Source: Martinezella calliandrae (lineage in GTDB: Bacteria > Pseudomonadota > Alphaproteobacteria > Rhizobiales > Rhizobiaceae). From it: 64,000 nt of DNA. This document shows positions 18,646 to 27,295 of the stretch, piece after piece. Positions within the stretch are counted from its first letter, which is position 1; each line of letters opens with the position of its first letter. The notes beneath the pieces were generated by a model. The model was given only the letters and a program-made list of their open reading frames with translations, did no database searches and had not been told where the DNA came from. The stretch is from the NCBI RefSeq assembly GCF_030272695.1, contig NZ_JARFYN010000020.1, forward strand, positions 1 to 64,000, written 5' to 3'. The position numbers and the translations under genes are program-made.

Positions 18646-19416
18646 TTAGTCATCACTTACCGAGATGCCGCCGGCGCCCGGCGCGTCGACCAGGCGAGTG
18701 TCGACGAAGCTCCGGACGGCATCATCCATCCTCTGCCAGTCGCCCAGCTGATTGCTGGAAAAGCGATAGAGCACACTGAGATCCTTGCCGACCTTGATAT
18801 CTCTCTGGCAGTCTCCGCTGGTCGCCTGATCTGGCGAAGAAGGCAGGATGCAGCGCACGACATAATCCGGCTCGCCAACGCGCGGCGCTGTTAGAAGCAC
18901 CTCGCCGCTATAGCCGGCATCTGCGCGCAGGCGATGTGCCGTCAACCCATGCGGACCGGCGAAGGCTTCACCGTCCATCAGATGCGAATAGATCGGCTCC
19001 AGCCGGCCGGACATGTCGCGCGACATCGTGCTCTGGCTGAGCTGCAGGAAAATCAGCGAGGCGGACTGCGATATATCGTCGAACCGCAGACGGTCGGCAT
19101 CGCTGTAGCCCCGCATTTGCGGCCAAGTCAGATAGAGATCGACGCGCTCGGCGACACCGTTTACCCGCTCGCTCGGGAAGCGGATGGTATTGGCGCCAAG
19201 ACGCAACATATCCTCGCCGATCGTCACCGTGACCGGCGTGATACTGTCCGTATGGCCGGCCAGCGAGATCTTCTCGCCGACCCAGCGACCGCCGATAGTG
19301 ATCGCCACAGTGAGGGCAGCGAGCACCGCAACGCCGGCCGTGAGGCGGTAAACCAGGCCACTGGATATCAACGGCTGTTCGTCGATCGTGGGGGCGGACG
19401 ACAGAGGAGGGGTCAT
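18646..19416 (-). CDS. single-pass membrane protein of unknown function
   Basis: A 256-residue protein with one N-terminal transmembrane segment (about 22-45: LVYRLTAGVAVLAALTVAIT) and a soluble part expected in the periplasm. It contains VTVTIGEDMLRLGANTIRFP and a run of conserved-looking acidic and aromatic residues (VDLYLTWPQMRGY). Two cysteines (VRCILPSS and SGDCQRD) could form a disulfide. No domain was recognised. It is followed on the same strand by the D,D-carboxypeptidase gene with a gap of about 118 bp. Confidence 0.7.
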   Translation of the reverse strand: MTPPLSSAPTIDEQPLISSGLVYRLTAGVAVLAALTVAITIGGRWVGEKISLAGHTDSITPVTVTIGEDMLRLGANTIRFPSERVNGVAERVDLYLTWPQMRGYSDADRLRFDDISQSASLIFLQLSQSTMSRDMSGRLEPIYSHLMDGEAFAGPHGLTAHRLRADAGYSGEVLLTAPRVGEPDYVVRCILPSSPDQATSGDCQRDIKVGKDLSVLYRFSSNQLGDWQRMDDAVRSFVDTRLVDAPGAGGISVSDD

Positions 19417-19855
19417 GCTCTTGCCTTCGGTTTCATTCCGCCTTGGTAACCATCGTCGATGACGTACCCGTCGCGGCTCAAGACCCCTGATGAGTCTCGC
19501 TATGTAATGATTGCCGCCACGATGGTTAATGGTTCATTAAGAATGCATGGGTGTGCATATTTATTGGCGCACATACCTTTCGGAAAATCGGGGCAGATTT
19601 CGGGCCAACCCGGTCGCGATTTTCATCGCATGCCGGAACCGCACAGTTTTTTCCCAATTCCGGACGAAGAAGAAGAGCCAGGCACTCTTTCTGAAAATCA
19701 CTCAACGCCCACACCCGGAAACAAAAAGAGCCGTTCCCGGGACAGCGGGAACGGCTCGAAGGCGCCGGTCGGGACAGAAATGCGGGGACAGACCGGAGCC
19801 CTAGACCCAGACCGCCAGCGCTTTCTCACTGGCGATCGCGTGGAGGAGTGGCGAC
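19417..19855. other. intergenic stretch with terminator
   Basis: About 440 bp between the membrane-protein gene and the protease gene. It holds the minus-strand terminator at 19723-19757 and the promoter region of the downstream gene. Short open frames inside look like shadows of nothing and have no supporting features. Confidence 0.5.
19723..19757 (-). terminator. intrinsic terminator of the transglutaminase-like gene
   Basis: On the minus strand, a perfect 12-bp stem (GAGCCGTTCCCG with CGGGAACGGCTC) and 6-nt loop is followed by TTTTTG, about 100 bp after the stop of the protease-like gene. Confidence 0.9.
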
Positions 19856-20461
19856 TTACTTCAAGCTGCCGACCGCGACGGCGCGGCCATCCTGTATCTT
19901 GACCCAGCGGGCCGGATCGTCGGCGGACTGACGCTTCAGGAAGGTATATTCAGTATCCGACCAGAGCTTCACCTTGTTGCGCATGTTGTCGAGAATGAAG
20001 TCGCCGCGATCAGTGCGTACCGTCAAAACAGCATGACCTTCGCCATTCGGCTGCAGCACGACGGTCATCAGCAGATCGGAGACGGAAAAGCCGGCTTCGA
20101 TCAATTCCTTGCGCTTCAAGAGTGCATAATCCTCGCAGTCGCCCGCGGTCGTCGGGATCGCCCACTTTTCTTCAACGCCATAGAGTTCCATGTCGGTCAT
20201 CGGCTTGATCGTCGTATTGACCGTATAGTTGATCTTCAGGATGGTCTTCCACCGCTCGTCCGTAAGGATGACGGGACCGGCATCGCCACCGGCATAGGCA
20301 CACTCCTTCGGGTTTTCCTTGCAGAACTCGTAATGACCGATCGGCGGCGCAGCATCGCCGGTGAGCGTCATATTGGCCGGCGTCGCATGGGCCAAGCCGA
20401 GACAGCCGAAGGTGAAGAGGGCCATTGCGGCATAACCACGAAGAAGGAATTGAAAGCGCAT
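19856..20461 (-). CDS. bacterial transglutaminase-like cysteine proteinase (BTLCP)
   Basis: A 201-residue secreted protein with a signal peptide (about 1-26, ending AHA). The catalytic triad of the BTLCP family is visible: Cys109 in TTAGDCEDYALLKR, His143 in GEGHAVLTV and Asp158 in DFILDN. Relatives act in the periplasm; LapG, the best-known member, cuts a surface adhesin under c-di-GMP control, but this shorter protein lacks evidence of a LapD partner nearby. A second, disulfide-like pair of cysteines (EFCKENPKECAY) lies before the catalytic region. Its substrate is unknown. Confidence 0.9.
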   Translation of the reverse strand: MRFQFLLRGYAAMALFTFGCLGLAHATPANMTLTGDAAPPIGHYEFCKENPKECAYAGGDAGPVILTDERWKTILKINYTVNTTIKPMTDMELYGVEEKWAIPTTAGDCEDYALLKRKELIEAGFSVSDLLMTVVLQPNGEGHAVLTVRTDRGDFILDNMRNKVKLWSDTEYTFLKRQSADDPARWVKIQDGRAVAVGSLK

Positions 20462-20834
20462 GTCCGTGTCCCTGTTTTATTGGGATCACAATGACACGCA
20501 GGCTTTTATCCCGCGCAAAATTACGCAGTTAAATTAAGGACTTAGTTGATTCAAATGCGGTTCGAATTGTCATAAAATGAGAGCAAAACTTAAATCAAAC
20601 TGTCGGAGAATTCGATTAAATTTTGAATGTTTTCCGATGCGAAACAGCGCATTGGGGTTCCTCATATCCTTTTGTTTTCAAATGATTTTGTTTCCAACCG
20701 CAGAAATCGGGGGCAGCAGGGCACTTGCCAATAGCTGAGCCGAGACGAGACACGCGCTTCGGCCGAGCGCGTCGTCGCAATCGCGCCGTCACGCGAAATT
20801 CGCCGTTCGCTGTGCCATTTTGGGAAAATGGCGT
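20462..20834. other. AT-rich intergenic stretch
   Basis: About 370 bp that is notably AT-rich between 20520 and 20700, with no open frame of note. It contains the upstream region of the protease gene and, at its left end on the other side, the hairpin after the pip gene. I see no RNA gene signature. Confidence 0.5.
20814..20832. terminator. hairpin immediately after pip stop codon
   Basis: A perfect 8-bp stem GCCATTTT/AAAATGGC with a 3-nt loop lies 3 bp beyond the pip stop. No T-run follows on the minus strand; long T tracts follow on the plus strand after 12 bp. It may be a weak terminator or RNA 3'-end protector. Confidence 0.35.
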
Positions 20835-21824
20835 TCAAAAAATTTTTTGATTTTTTTTGCCGTCGGCAATCGTGCGGAACTCGTTCGTCGCTTCAATAAT
20901 GGCCGCGGCCATCTCCAGCGTCGACGGCGAATGGGCGCAATTGGGAACAATGACCAATCTGGCGGCTGGCCATGCCCGTGACAGCTCCCATGCTGTGACA
21001 ACGGGCGCCTCGAGATCGAGCCGGCCTTGGATCATCGTGCAGGCAATGCCGGCAAGCCGGTGGATGTCCCTCAATATCTGCAAATCTTCCAGCCAGCCGC
21101 GATGGTGGAAGTAATGCGTGATGATGCGCGCTCTTGCGATAAGATATCGGGGATCTGACCAACGGCTGGACAAAGCCGCGCGCGGGTCAACGAGGATCGA
21201 CGCCGATTCCCAGTCGTGCCAGTCCTTCGCGGCTTTGAGATGGATAGCCGGATCGGGATTGCGGAGGAGGTGACGATATGCAGCAATCAGATCGACGCTG
21301 CGCCCACTCTCCGGAACAGCTGCACGGAACCGCTGCCATTCTTCGGGAAAGAAGCGAGCCAGACCCTCATAGAGCCAATCGATCTCGGATTGCCGTGTCA
21401 TAGTCACGCCAACGACAATCAGGGCCGCAACTCGTTCCGGATGCGCCTCAGCGTAGACCAAGGCCAGCGTACAGCCCCAGGAATTGCCATAGACCAACCA
21501 GCATTCGATACCGAGGAAAATCCGGAGCTGCTCGATGTCGTCAACCAGATGCCATGTCGTGTTGGCGCAAAGATCGGCCTCCGGCTCGGACGCATGCGGC
21601 AGGCTCCCGCCGCAGCCGCGTTGGTCGAATTGAATGATGCGATAGTGTTGCGGATTAAAAAACCGGCGGGTGCCGGCGGAACTGCCGGACCCCGGACCGC
21701 CATGCAGGATAACGACGGGAACGCCGTTCGGGTTTCCCGATTGCATCCAGCGGATATTTTGGGCATCACCGACGTCGAGCATGCCGTGATCATAGGGCTC
21801 GATTTCAGGAAAAAGCGTCTGCAT
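20835..21824 (-). CDS. pip: proline iminopeptidase (S33 alpha/beta hydrolase)
   Basis: A 329-residue cytoplasmic peptidase that removes N-terminal proline. Visible features are the oxyanion HGGPGSG (41-47), FDQRGCGGS (66-74), the nucleophile elbow GNSWGCTL with Ser115, the acid Asp in GRLDLEAPV (about 270) and the His in NCAHSPS (about 297), plus the mixed helical cap. Canonical enzymes have GGSWG; here the residue before Ser is Asn, a conservative change. The C terminus ends in a Lys/Asn-rich tail from an A-tract (ADGKKNQKIF). A duplicate pip elsewhere in the genome would be usual. Confidence 0.9.
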   Translation of the reverse strand: MQTLFPEIEPYDHGMLDVGDAQNIRWMQSGNPNGVPVVILHGGPGSGSSAGTRRFFNPQHYRIIQFDQRGCGGSLPHASEPEADLCANTTWHLVDDIEQLRIFLGIECWLVYGNSWGCTLALVYAEAHPERVAALIVVGVTMTRQSEIDWLYEGLARFFPEEWQRFRAAVPESGRSVDLIAAYRHLLRNPDPAIHLKAAKDWHDWESASILVDPRAALSSRWSDPRYLIARARIITHYFHHRGWLEDLQILRDIHRLAGIACTMIQGRLDLEAPVVTAWELSRAWPAARLVIVPNCAHSPSTLEMAAAIIEATNEFRTIADGKKNQKIF

Positions 21825-21894
21825 AAGCCATCACGCAGTCAGAGGGGCGAAAGGCTGCTATTTCCAGTTTCGACGTGACAGAAAAATGGCGCGA

Positions 21895-22524
21895 CTAGAG
21901 GAATTCGCGTAGCGTCTCGCGGGATTGCACCGAGAGAAATTCGATCGCGACGCCTTCCATGAAGTGGCGCACGATACGGCCGCGCATATTGCCGAGACGT
22001 ACCGGCGTTCCGATCGACGGGCGCGCCTCGACGTCGATGGCAGCACCCGAAAGCGACAGATCCATAATGCGGCAGACATAACGCGTGCCGTCTTCCAGCG
22101 TCAATTCGCTGACGCTGGTGCGCGGTGTCAGGCGATCGTGGCGACGATCTTCCGGCAGGCCGAGTTCATGCTTGTTGGCGAGCCAAGTCAGCTGAGCGGC
22201 GAGCTTTTCGCGCTTGCGGTCGGTCGCGTTGATCGACATGCTGAAGCCACGGCCATCGATAGCGACGACATAGCCCTCGACACGGCCGAGATGGTCGATA
22301 TAGGCGACGACACGCTCATTGGTGCGCGGACGGCCCTGGCAAGCTACATACATGTCTCCCGGCGACATGTCGGTAACCAGGCATTCAAACTCTTCGTAAT
22401 TGGCCAGCATCAAGCGGCCCTGCATATTGATCGGAACCCGCTGAAAGGTCCCCTGATCCCTGCGAGGCGCATTCCCTGCCATTTGGTTTGGCCGCATCGT
22501 TTGGGCTGCCTGGAATGAATGCAT
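21895..22524 (-). CDS. tandem PilZ-domain protein (c-di-GMP effector candidate)
   Basis: A 209-residue cytoplasmic protein with two PilZ folds. The second (about 115-205) has the c-di-GMP motifs: RRHDRLTPR and DLSLSGAAI. The first (about 25-105) has VTDMSPGDMYV and a similar strand pattern but lacks a clear RxxxR, so it probably does not bind the nucleotide. Proteins of this type in rhizobia and relatives control motility or polysaccharide in response to c-di-GMP. No partner enzyme is adjacent. Start: ATG 22524; another ATG at 22494 (MRPNQMAGN) is possible. Confidence 0.82.
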   Translation of the reverse strand: MHSFQAAQTMRPNQMAGNAPRRDQGTFQRVPINMQGRLMLANYEEFECLVTDMSPGDMYVACQGRPRTNERVVAYIDHLGRVEGYVVAIDGRGFSMSINATDRKREKLAAQLTWLANKHELGLPEDRRHDRLTPRTSVSELTLEDGTRYVCRIMDLSLSGAAIDVEARPSIGTPVRLGNMRGRIVRHFMEGVAIEFLSVQSRETLREFL

Positions 22525-22608
22525 GAATGGGCTTCTTGAACCAATTATGTTTCACGCAATCACTAGCCCAAAGTTATTAAGGTAAGGTTGTCTTCCCTAA
22601 GGGAAAAC

Positions 22609-23271
22609 TCAGAGACGACGGCCGAAACTGTGTCGCAATGGGTCAGCCGGTCCCTGATTTCGTGCGCCGGTGTTTGGATGCAGCATGCGGGCCATGAGCG
22701 CACCGAGCCCGACGCCATCGTGACGTGAGATCAGATTTGCGTGTTCAGGATCGGATGGCGGTTCGACGAGATGGGCAGGACGCTCATAGAGCATGCGGCT
22801 GCGGTCGAGCGCCAGGAACTCGAGACGTTCGCTACCGAGCCATGGCGTATGTGCCGTCGGCGTCAGGCAGCCAAGCAGCCGATCACAGACATCGCCGGCG
22901 GAACGCAACGGCATCAGCACCATTTCGAACGTCACGTGGCGACCGCCGATGCTGTAACCCGTCGCCTTTATCAGAGCAGGAACCACATGCTCCATCACGC
23001 CGGCGGCAATCCGCACGGCATCATCAGGCTGGCCGCCGGCCCACAGCGCGGCAAAGCTTTCGAAGCGAAGCTCGCGCCCCATCAGACTGCAGATCGCCGT
23101 CCCGGCCAACCGAAAGCGTGGCGCCTGATCTCGCACGGCCTCGAGAATGAAGAGCTCAGGCAGAATATGACGGACCGCCGAAGGCTCTATCAAATTGCGC
23201 AGGGGCGCATCCGCATTGCCGCGAAGCTGTTCCCAATAGGTAAATATCTCTACGCTGTTTTTCTGCCGCAT
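22609..23271 (-). CDS. PAS_5 domain protein
   Basis: A 220-residue soluble protein belonging to the alphaproteobacterial PAS_5 family. The PAS-like fold spans about residues 10-160, with IFTYWEQLRGNADAPLRNLI, LFILEAVRDQAPRFRLAGTA and the signature late strand VTFEMVLMPL. No output domain (kinase, cyclase, HTH) is attached, so it probably binds a ligand or a partner. The C-terminal 50 residues appear disordered. It is preceded by a divergent region that encodes a probable small RNA. Confidence 0.78.
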   Translation of the reverse strand: MRQKNSVEIFTYWEQLRGNADAPLRNLIEPSAVRHILPELFILEAVRDQAPRFRLAGTAICSLMGRELRFESFAALWAGGQPDDAVRIAAGVMEHVVPALIKATGYSIGGRHVTFEMVLMPLRSAGDVCDRLLGCLTPTAHTPWLGSERLEFLALDRSRMLYERPAHLVEPPSDPEHANLISRHDGVGLGALMARMLHPNTGARNQGPADPLRHSFGRRL

Positions 23272-23399
23272 AACGCGTCCATGTCCCGTTTCAGGTCAAA
23301 TGCCGGGGCATTCATTGCCCTTGCGCAATGCCTTGCTTAAATCGTGCCAACGCCGAGCCATTAAGGTTAACAGAGGGTTTCATTTGCCTCATGCGGTTG

Positions 23400-23539
23400 T
23401 GAGTGAGAGACATATCAAATCACTTCACGAAGTGACCTTCAGCACAGACTATCGGGCGTTGGGACATAAACCATTGCGGCAAATCCCAAAGAGGGGCGCC
23501 CGAGCAAGCCGTCCACCGGGGTTGGACGGCTTTTTTTTT
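23400..23539 (+). ncRNA. candidate three-hairpin small RNA
   Basis: A plus-strand transcript is implied by a strong terminator at 23506-23539 with no coding gene ahead of it. Upstream lie two more stable elements: TCACTT/AAGTGA (23420-23435) and a compound stem where CGGGCG (23453-23458) pairs with CGCCCG (23497-23502) and TTGGGA (23459-23464) with TCCCAA (23484-23489), leaving a 19-nt loop and a single-stranded AGAGGGG. Length would be about 100-140 nt. The G-rich loose segment could pair with a C-rich target. The 5' end and promoter were not identified, and I could not assign it to a known family. Confidence 0.55.
23506..23539 (+). terminator. strong intrinsic terminator
   Basis: A 10-bp stem AAGCCGTCCA/TGGACGGCTT with a 7-nt loop is followed by nine T's. 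It ends 53 bp before the rhomboid start codon and would terminate the small RNA proposed here. Confidence 0.92.
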
Positions 23540-23591
23540 GATTTTTGCTGCTGTATGTCTCGAGTCCCTTCTCAAGAGATCCGAGCAAGAC

Positions 23592-24362
23592 ATGGATGAT
23601 GCAGAGCCACCGCGCCATGAGCCCGAGGAAAATCGGCCGCCGCAGCGCGTTCCTGCTTTCAACGTGCCACCCGTCATCCTCGCAAGCCTTGGGCTGTTGA
23701 TCGTCGTCTTTGTTATTCAGAACCTGCCCTGGTGGTCCGACGATACACTGAACTGGCTGTATTTCACCTTCAGCTTCATTCCCGCCCGCTATGCCTTCCC
23801 GCTGTCGCAGCAGGGGTTGGAATGGCTGTGGACGCCGGTCACCTATTCCCTCCTGCATGGCAGCATCGAACACATCGTCTTCAACGGATTGTGGCTGATG
23901 GTCTTTGCCGCACCCGTGGCGCGTCGCATCGGCGTTGCGCGCTACGTGATCTTCTGGGTTCTTTCTGCGGCGGCATCCGCTTTCCTGCATGCCGCCGTCT
24001 ATTGGGGCGACCAGAGCTTGCTGATCGGAGCTTCGGGCGTCGTTTCAGGATTGATGGGGGCGGCCTGCCGTTTTGCCTTTCCCGCCATGGACGGCCGCCG
24101 CTTCGCCATACGCCAGGCGCATCTCAATCCGCGGCTCTCGATCGCGGCTTCACTGCGCAGCCGCACGGTCGTTGCCTATATCGTGATGTGGATCGCCGGT
24201 AATGCACTCGTCGCGTTCGGCATCACGATCGTCGGCGACAGCGCCCAGCCGGTCGCCTGGGATGCGCATATCGGCGGCTTCCTTTTCGGGTTCCTGCTGT
24301 TTTCCCTGTTCGACCGGCAACCTCGCATTGAAGTCGAAAACCCGGCTCCACCGGCGGAATGA
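23592..24362 (+). CDS. rhomboid-family intramembrane serine protease
   Basis: A 256-residue inner-membrane protease with about six to seven transmembrane helices. The catalytic Ser148 is in GASGVVSGLMG and the catalytic His226 in AWDAHIGGFLFGF; the N-terminal helix pair contains LLHGSIEHIVFNGLWL, the HxxxN element of the family. Rhomboids cut transmembrane substrates; none is known here. An insertion of basic residues (about 168-190) lies between helices 4 and 5. The start at 23592 avoids overlap with the terminator; an earlier ATG at 23538 lies just after it. Confidence 0.92.
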   Translation: MDDAEPPRHEPEENRPPQRVPAFNVPPVILASLGLLIVVFVIQNLPWWSDDTLNWLYFTFSFIPARYAFPLSQQGLEWLWTPVTYSLLHGSIEHIVFNGLWLMVFAAPVARRIGVARYVIFWVLSAAASAFLHAAVYWGDQSLLIGASGVVSGLMGAACRFAFPAMDGRRFAIRQAHLNPRLSIAASLRSRTVVAYIVMWIAGNALVAFGITIVGDSAQPVAWDAHIGGFLFGFLLFSLFDRQPRIEVENPAPPAE

Positions 24363-24525
24363 AGCTGTTGCTTTCTCGTCCTCGCTAGCGCACCATCCCC
24401 CGGTCGGCCGTGATGGGAAAGAGACCGGAACGGTCCCGACCGGAGCAGCGGTCCGAAACCTTGGGCGGTTTCGGAACAAATCCGTGGCTCAGTTGTTCAT
24501 TGAGCTTTCGAGATGGGAGGATCGA

Positions 24526-24960
24526 ATGTCAGTTTCCGTAAAAGCCATACTTGATGCCAAGGGTCGCAACGTCGTTACCGCCGCGGGGAACACGACCCTC
24601 GCGGAAGCCGCCAAAATTCTGAACGAGAAGCGCATCGGCGCCATCGTCGTCGTGGGAATGGCAGGCAAGATTTCCGGCATCTTCACCGAGCGTGATGTCG
24701 TCAACGCGGTTGCCAAGCATGGCCAGGACAGCCTCAACCAGCCGATCGCTTCGTTGATGACGGCGAAAGTGCACCGCTGCAAGGAAGATACCACCACCGA
24801 CGAGCTGATGGAGCTGATGACGCACCGCCGCTTCCGTCATGTCCCCGTGGAAGACAAAGGCAAGCTCACCGGCATCATCTCGATCGGCGACGTCGTCAAA
24901 TGGCGCATCCGCGAAATCGAGCTCGAGACTGAACAAATCAAGGCCTATATCGCAGGCTGA
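24526..24960 (+). CDS. tandem CBS-domain protein
   Basis: A 144-residue cytoplasmic protein made almost wholly of two CBS domains (about 8-65 and 75-130), which bind adenosyl nucleotides. Signatures are GKISGIFTERDVVNAVAKHG in the first and HVPVEDKGKLTGIISIGDVV in the second. Stand-alone CBS proteins often sense energy state for another enzyme. Start: ATG 24526 with GGGAGG five bases upstream. Its 5' region contains two perfect hairpins, GACCG/CGGTC near 24423-24435 and CCGAAACC/GGTTTCGG at 24453-24474, which could be regulatory. Confidence 0.9.
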   Translation: MSVSVKAILDAKGRNVVTAAGNTTLAEAAKILNEKRIGAIVVVGMAGKISGIFTERDVVNAVAKHGQDSLNQPIASLMTAKVHRCKEDTTTDELMELMTHRRFRHVPVEDKGKLTGIISIGDVVKWRIREIELETEQIKAYIAG

Positions 24961-24982
24961 GGAGCGGTTCGGCGGGGCCGAA

Positions 24983-25007
24983 GCAATCGACCCGGTGGGT
25001 CGATTGC
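24983..25007. repeat. perfect 11-bp inverted repeat between convergent genes
   Basis: GCAATCGACCC and GGGTCGATTGC are separated by 3 bp between the CBS gene and the patatin gene, which converge. No T-run follows on either side. It may serve as a bidirectional transcript end or be a small repeat element. Confidence 0.6.
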
Positions 25008-25124
25008 AGCGGCGAACGCCCCGAGCCCAAAGCGAAGGGCCGCATGGTGCGGCATTTTGGGAACTATCTCATCGCCGCGGCCGATATCAGCTCGCACCCA
25101 CACCATATCGGCATGGATTTACGC

Positions 25125-26090
25125 CTAGCGCGCAAAGGCTTCCTGCATGCGCCTGATTTCTGTCAGCCGGGCAGATGCCTCCTCGTAGCCGCGGTCGATC
25201 GCTTCGCCGGCACGATGAAATTCCGAAAGACCGATGTCGCTGAGACGCGGATGCAGCGCCAGATCCGGCGGATCGCCGGCAAGGCGGGCACGGGAAATCC
25301 GATCCTGGATGATGTTGAATGCCTGGACCATGACGCCGGTCATACCGAGCCTGGTATAGGGCGCTTCGTTACGCCGTAGTTGCTCACCATGCAGCGCGCC
25401 GGCAGTGTGTTTGACGACGGCGGAGCGGCCGAAAAGGTCATAATGCAGATTGATGGCGACCACGAGCGGCTGCTCGTAGGCGCGGCAGACAGAAACGGGC
25501 ACGGGATTGACCAAAGCGCCGTCGACGAGCGTGCGGCCATTGGTGCGAACCGGCTCGAAAATGCCGGGTAGGGCATAGGAGGCCCGTAGCGCCGTGATCA
25601 GCGAACCATTGGCGATCCAGACCTCATGGCCGGTATTCAGTTCCGAGGCAACGGCAACGAAGGGTCGGTCGAGTTCCTCGATCGAAAAGCCTTCAAGATG
25701 TTCCTGCATGCGCTTCGTCAGCCGCATGCCGCCAAAAAGGCCACTGCCGCCGATCGTCAGATCGAGGAGGCTTGCGATGCGACGCATGGTCAGCGAGCGG
25801 GCAAAAGCCTCAAGTTCGTCGAGTTTGCCGGCGAGATAACAGCCGCCGACCAGTGCCCCGATGGAGGTGCCTGCGATCATGCCGACCTCAATGCCAGCCT
25901 CATTGAGGGCACGCAGCACACCGATATGCGCCCAGCCGCGGGCAGCGCCACCGCCGAGTGCCAGAGCGATCTTTACTTTTTTGGGAGGAACAGGGGCAGC
26001 GAGTGCGCCAGGAATGTTGGGCGAGATAGCTGGACCCGAACCCACAGGAGCCTGTCCGGCGCTTTGGCGAATCAACCCCCAATTCAACAT
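25125..26090 (-). CDS. patatin-like phospholipase (RssA type)
   Basis: A 321-residue acyl hydrolase. The oxyanion loop GGGAARG (46-52), nucleophile GTSIG with Ser76, and DGALVNP with Asp190 form the Ser-Asp dyad. A Pro/Ala-rich leader of about 36 residues precedes the domain. Members hydrolyse membrane lipids or act as regulators; RssA is one. It is the last gene of a folE-hisI-patatin cluster, with a hisI gap of about 106 bp. ATG 26090 follows GGAGGG. Confidence 0.9.
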   Translation of the reverse strand: MLNWGLIRQSAGQAPVGSGPAISPNIPGALAAPVPPKKVKIALALGGGAARGWAHIGVLRALNEAGIEVGMIAGTSIGALVGGCYLAGKLDELEAFARSLTMRRIASLLDLTIGGSGLFGGMRLTKRMQEHLEGFSIEELDRPFVAVASELNTGHEVWIANGSLITALRASYALPGIFEPVRTNGRTLVDGALVNPVPVSVCRAYEQPLVVAINLHYDLFGRSAVVKHTAGALHGEQLRRNEAPYTRLGMTGVMVQAFNIIQDRISRARLAGDPPDLALHPRLSDIGLSEFHRAGEAIDRGYEEASARLTEIRRMQEAFAR

Positions 26091-26196
26091 GGTATGCCAC
26101 CCTCCGAGGCGTATGCTTGCCTCTTGCTGAAATACTGTCCCTTTTTTGTTTCCAATTCGTATATTTGTTATTGCTTACTCAGTCGGCATGCGGAAT

Positions 26197-26646
26197 TTAG
26201 TGCCCATAGACCTCGCCGGGATCGAAATTCAGGTGATCGTCAACAACGTTCAGCACCGGCTTCCCATCCTCAAGCTCGACAGTGCGATAGAAACAGGAAC
26301 GTCGTCCAGTATGGCACGTCGCGTCGTGACCGGCGACCTCAACTTTCAGCCAGATAGCATCCTGATCACAATCGGTACGCATCTCCTTCACCGTCTGCAG
26401 ATTTCCGGAGGTTTCACCCTTTTTCCATATTTTTCCGCGCGAACGGCTGAAGTAGTGCGCCGTTTTTGTCTTTATGGTCAGCGCCAGTGCCTCGGCATTC
26501 ATATGCGCGACCATCAGCAGCTCACCGTCATGAGCGTCGGTAACGATCGCGGTGATCAAGCCGCGGTCGTCGAAACGGGGGGTGAAATCCCCCGCATCCT
26601 CAAGTTCCGATTTGTCTGCGGAAGGCTCGTTGAATACCAGGTTCAT
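26197..26646 (-). CDS. hisI: phosphoribosyl-AMP cyclohydrolase
   Basis: The third step of histidine synthesis: opening the purine ring of phosphoribosyl-AMP. The 149-residue protein has the conserved metal sites DCDQDAIWLKVEVAG and CHTGRRSCFYR, and SRSRGKIWKKGETSGN, all typical of HisI. It lacks the fused HisE pyrophosphohydrolase domain, as in other alphaproteobacteria. It follows folE by 25 bp on the same strand. Grouping with folE is reasonable because both enzymes hydrolyse purine-like rings using zinc. Confidence 0.96.
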   Translation of the reverse strand: MNLVFNEPSADKSELEDAGDFTPRFDDRGLITAIVTDAHDGELLMVAHMNAEALALTIKTKTAHYFSRSRGKIWKKGETSGNLQTVKEMRTDCDQDAIWLKVEVAGHDATCHTGRRSCFYRTVELEDGKPVLNVVDDHLNFDPGEVYGH

Positions 26647-26671
26647 CTCCGGTTCTTTCCCTTAAGCCCTA

Positions 26672-27295
26672 TCAGCGGCTCCGGACCATCGTCATGAAGC
26701 GGACTTGCTCAGCCGGATCAGCCTTGAAGGCGCCGGTGAAGGTCGTCGTCAACGTCGACGAGCCTTGCTTCTGCACACCGCGCATCGCCATGCACATATG
26801 CTCGGCTTCGAGCATGACGGCGACGCCGCGCGGGCGCAGCGTTTCGTCGATGGCGTTAGCGATCTGGGCGGTCATCGCCTCCTGCGTCTGCAGGCGGCGG
26901 CCGAAGATTTCAACGACACGAGCGATCTTCGAAAGGCCAAGAACGCGGCCACTCGGGAGATAGGCGACATGCGCCTTGCCGATGATCGGCACCATATGGT
27001 GTTCACAATGGGAGAAAAACGGAATGTCGCGCACGAGGACCATGTCGTCATAGCCCGAAACCTCTTCGAAGGTGCGGCCGAGCACATCCTCGGGGTTCAT
27101 ATCGTAGCCGGCGAAAAGCTCGCGATACGCCTTGACGACGCGTGTGGGCGTATCGAGCAGGCCTTCGCGCTGCGGATCGTCGCCCGCCCAACGAAGCAAA
27201 ACGCGAACGGCGTCTTCGGCTTCCTTTTGGGAGGGACGGTCCAATTCCGGATTGGATTCAAGGGCCTGCGGAAAATTCTTCACAATGGCGTCCAT
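26672..27295 (-). CDS. folE: GTP cyclohydrolase I
   Basis: Converts GTP to 7,8-dihydroneopterin triphosphate, the entry step of folate synthesis. The 207-residue enzyme has zinc ligands Cys97 and His100 in SHCEHHMVPI and Cys168 in EAEHMCMAMRG, and the motif GRVLGLSKIARVVE. The ATG at 27295 is preceded by AGGAG; the same frame is open for 700 bp upstream but is antisense to the IscU-like gene. First gene of the folE-hisI-patatin cluster. Confidence 0.96.
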   Translation of the reverse strand: MDAIVKNFPQALESNPELDRPSQKEAEDAVRVLLRWAGDDPQREGLLDTPTRVVKAYRELFAGYDMNPEDVLGRTFEEVSGYDDMVLVRDIPFFSHCEHHMVPIIGKAHVAYLPSGRVLGLSKIARVVEIFGRRLQTQEAMTAQIANAIDETLRPRGVAVMLEAEHMCMAMRGVQKQGSSTLTTTFTGAFKADPAEQVRFMTMVRSR

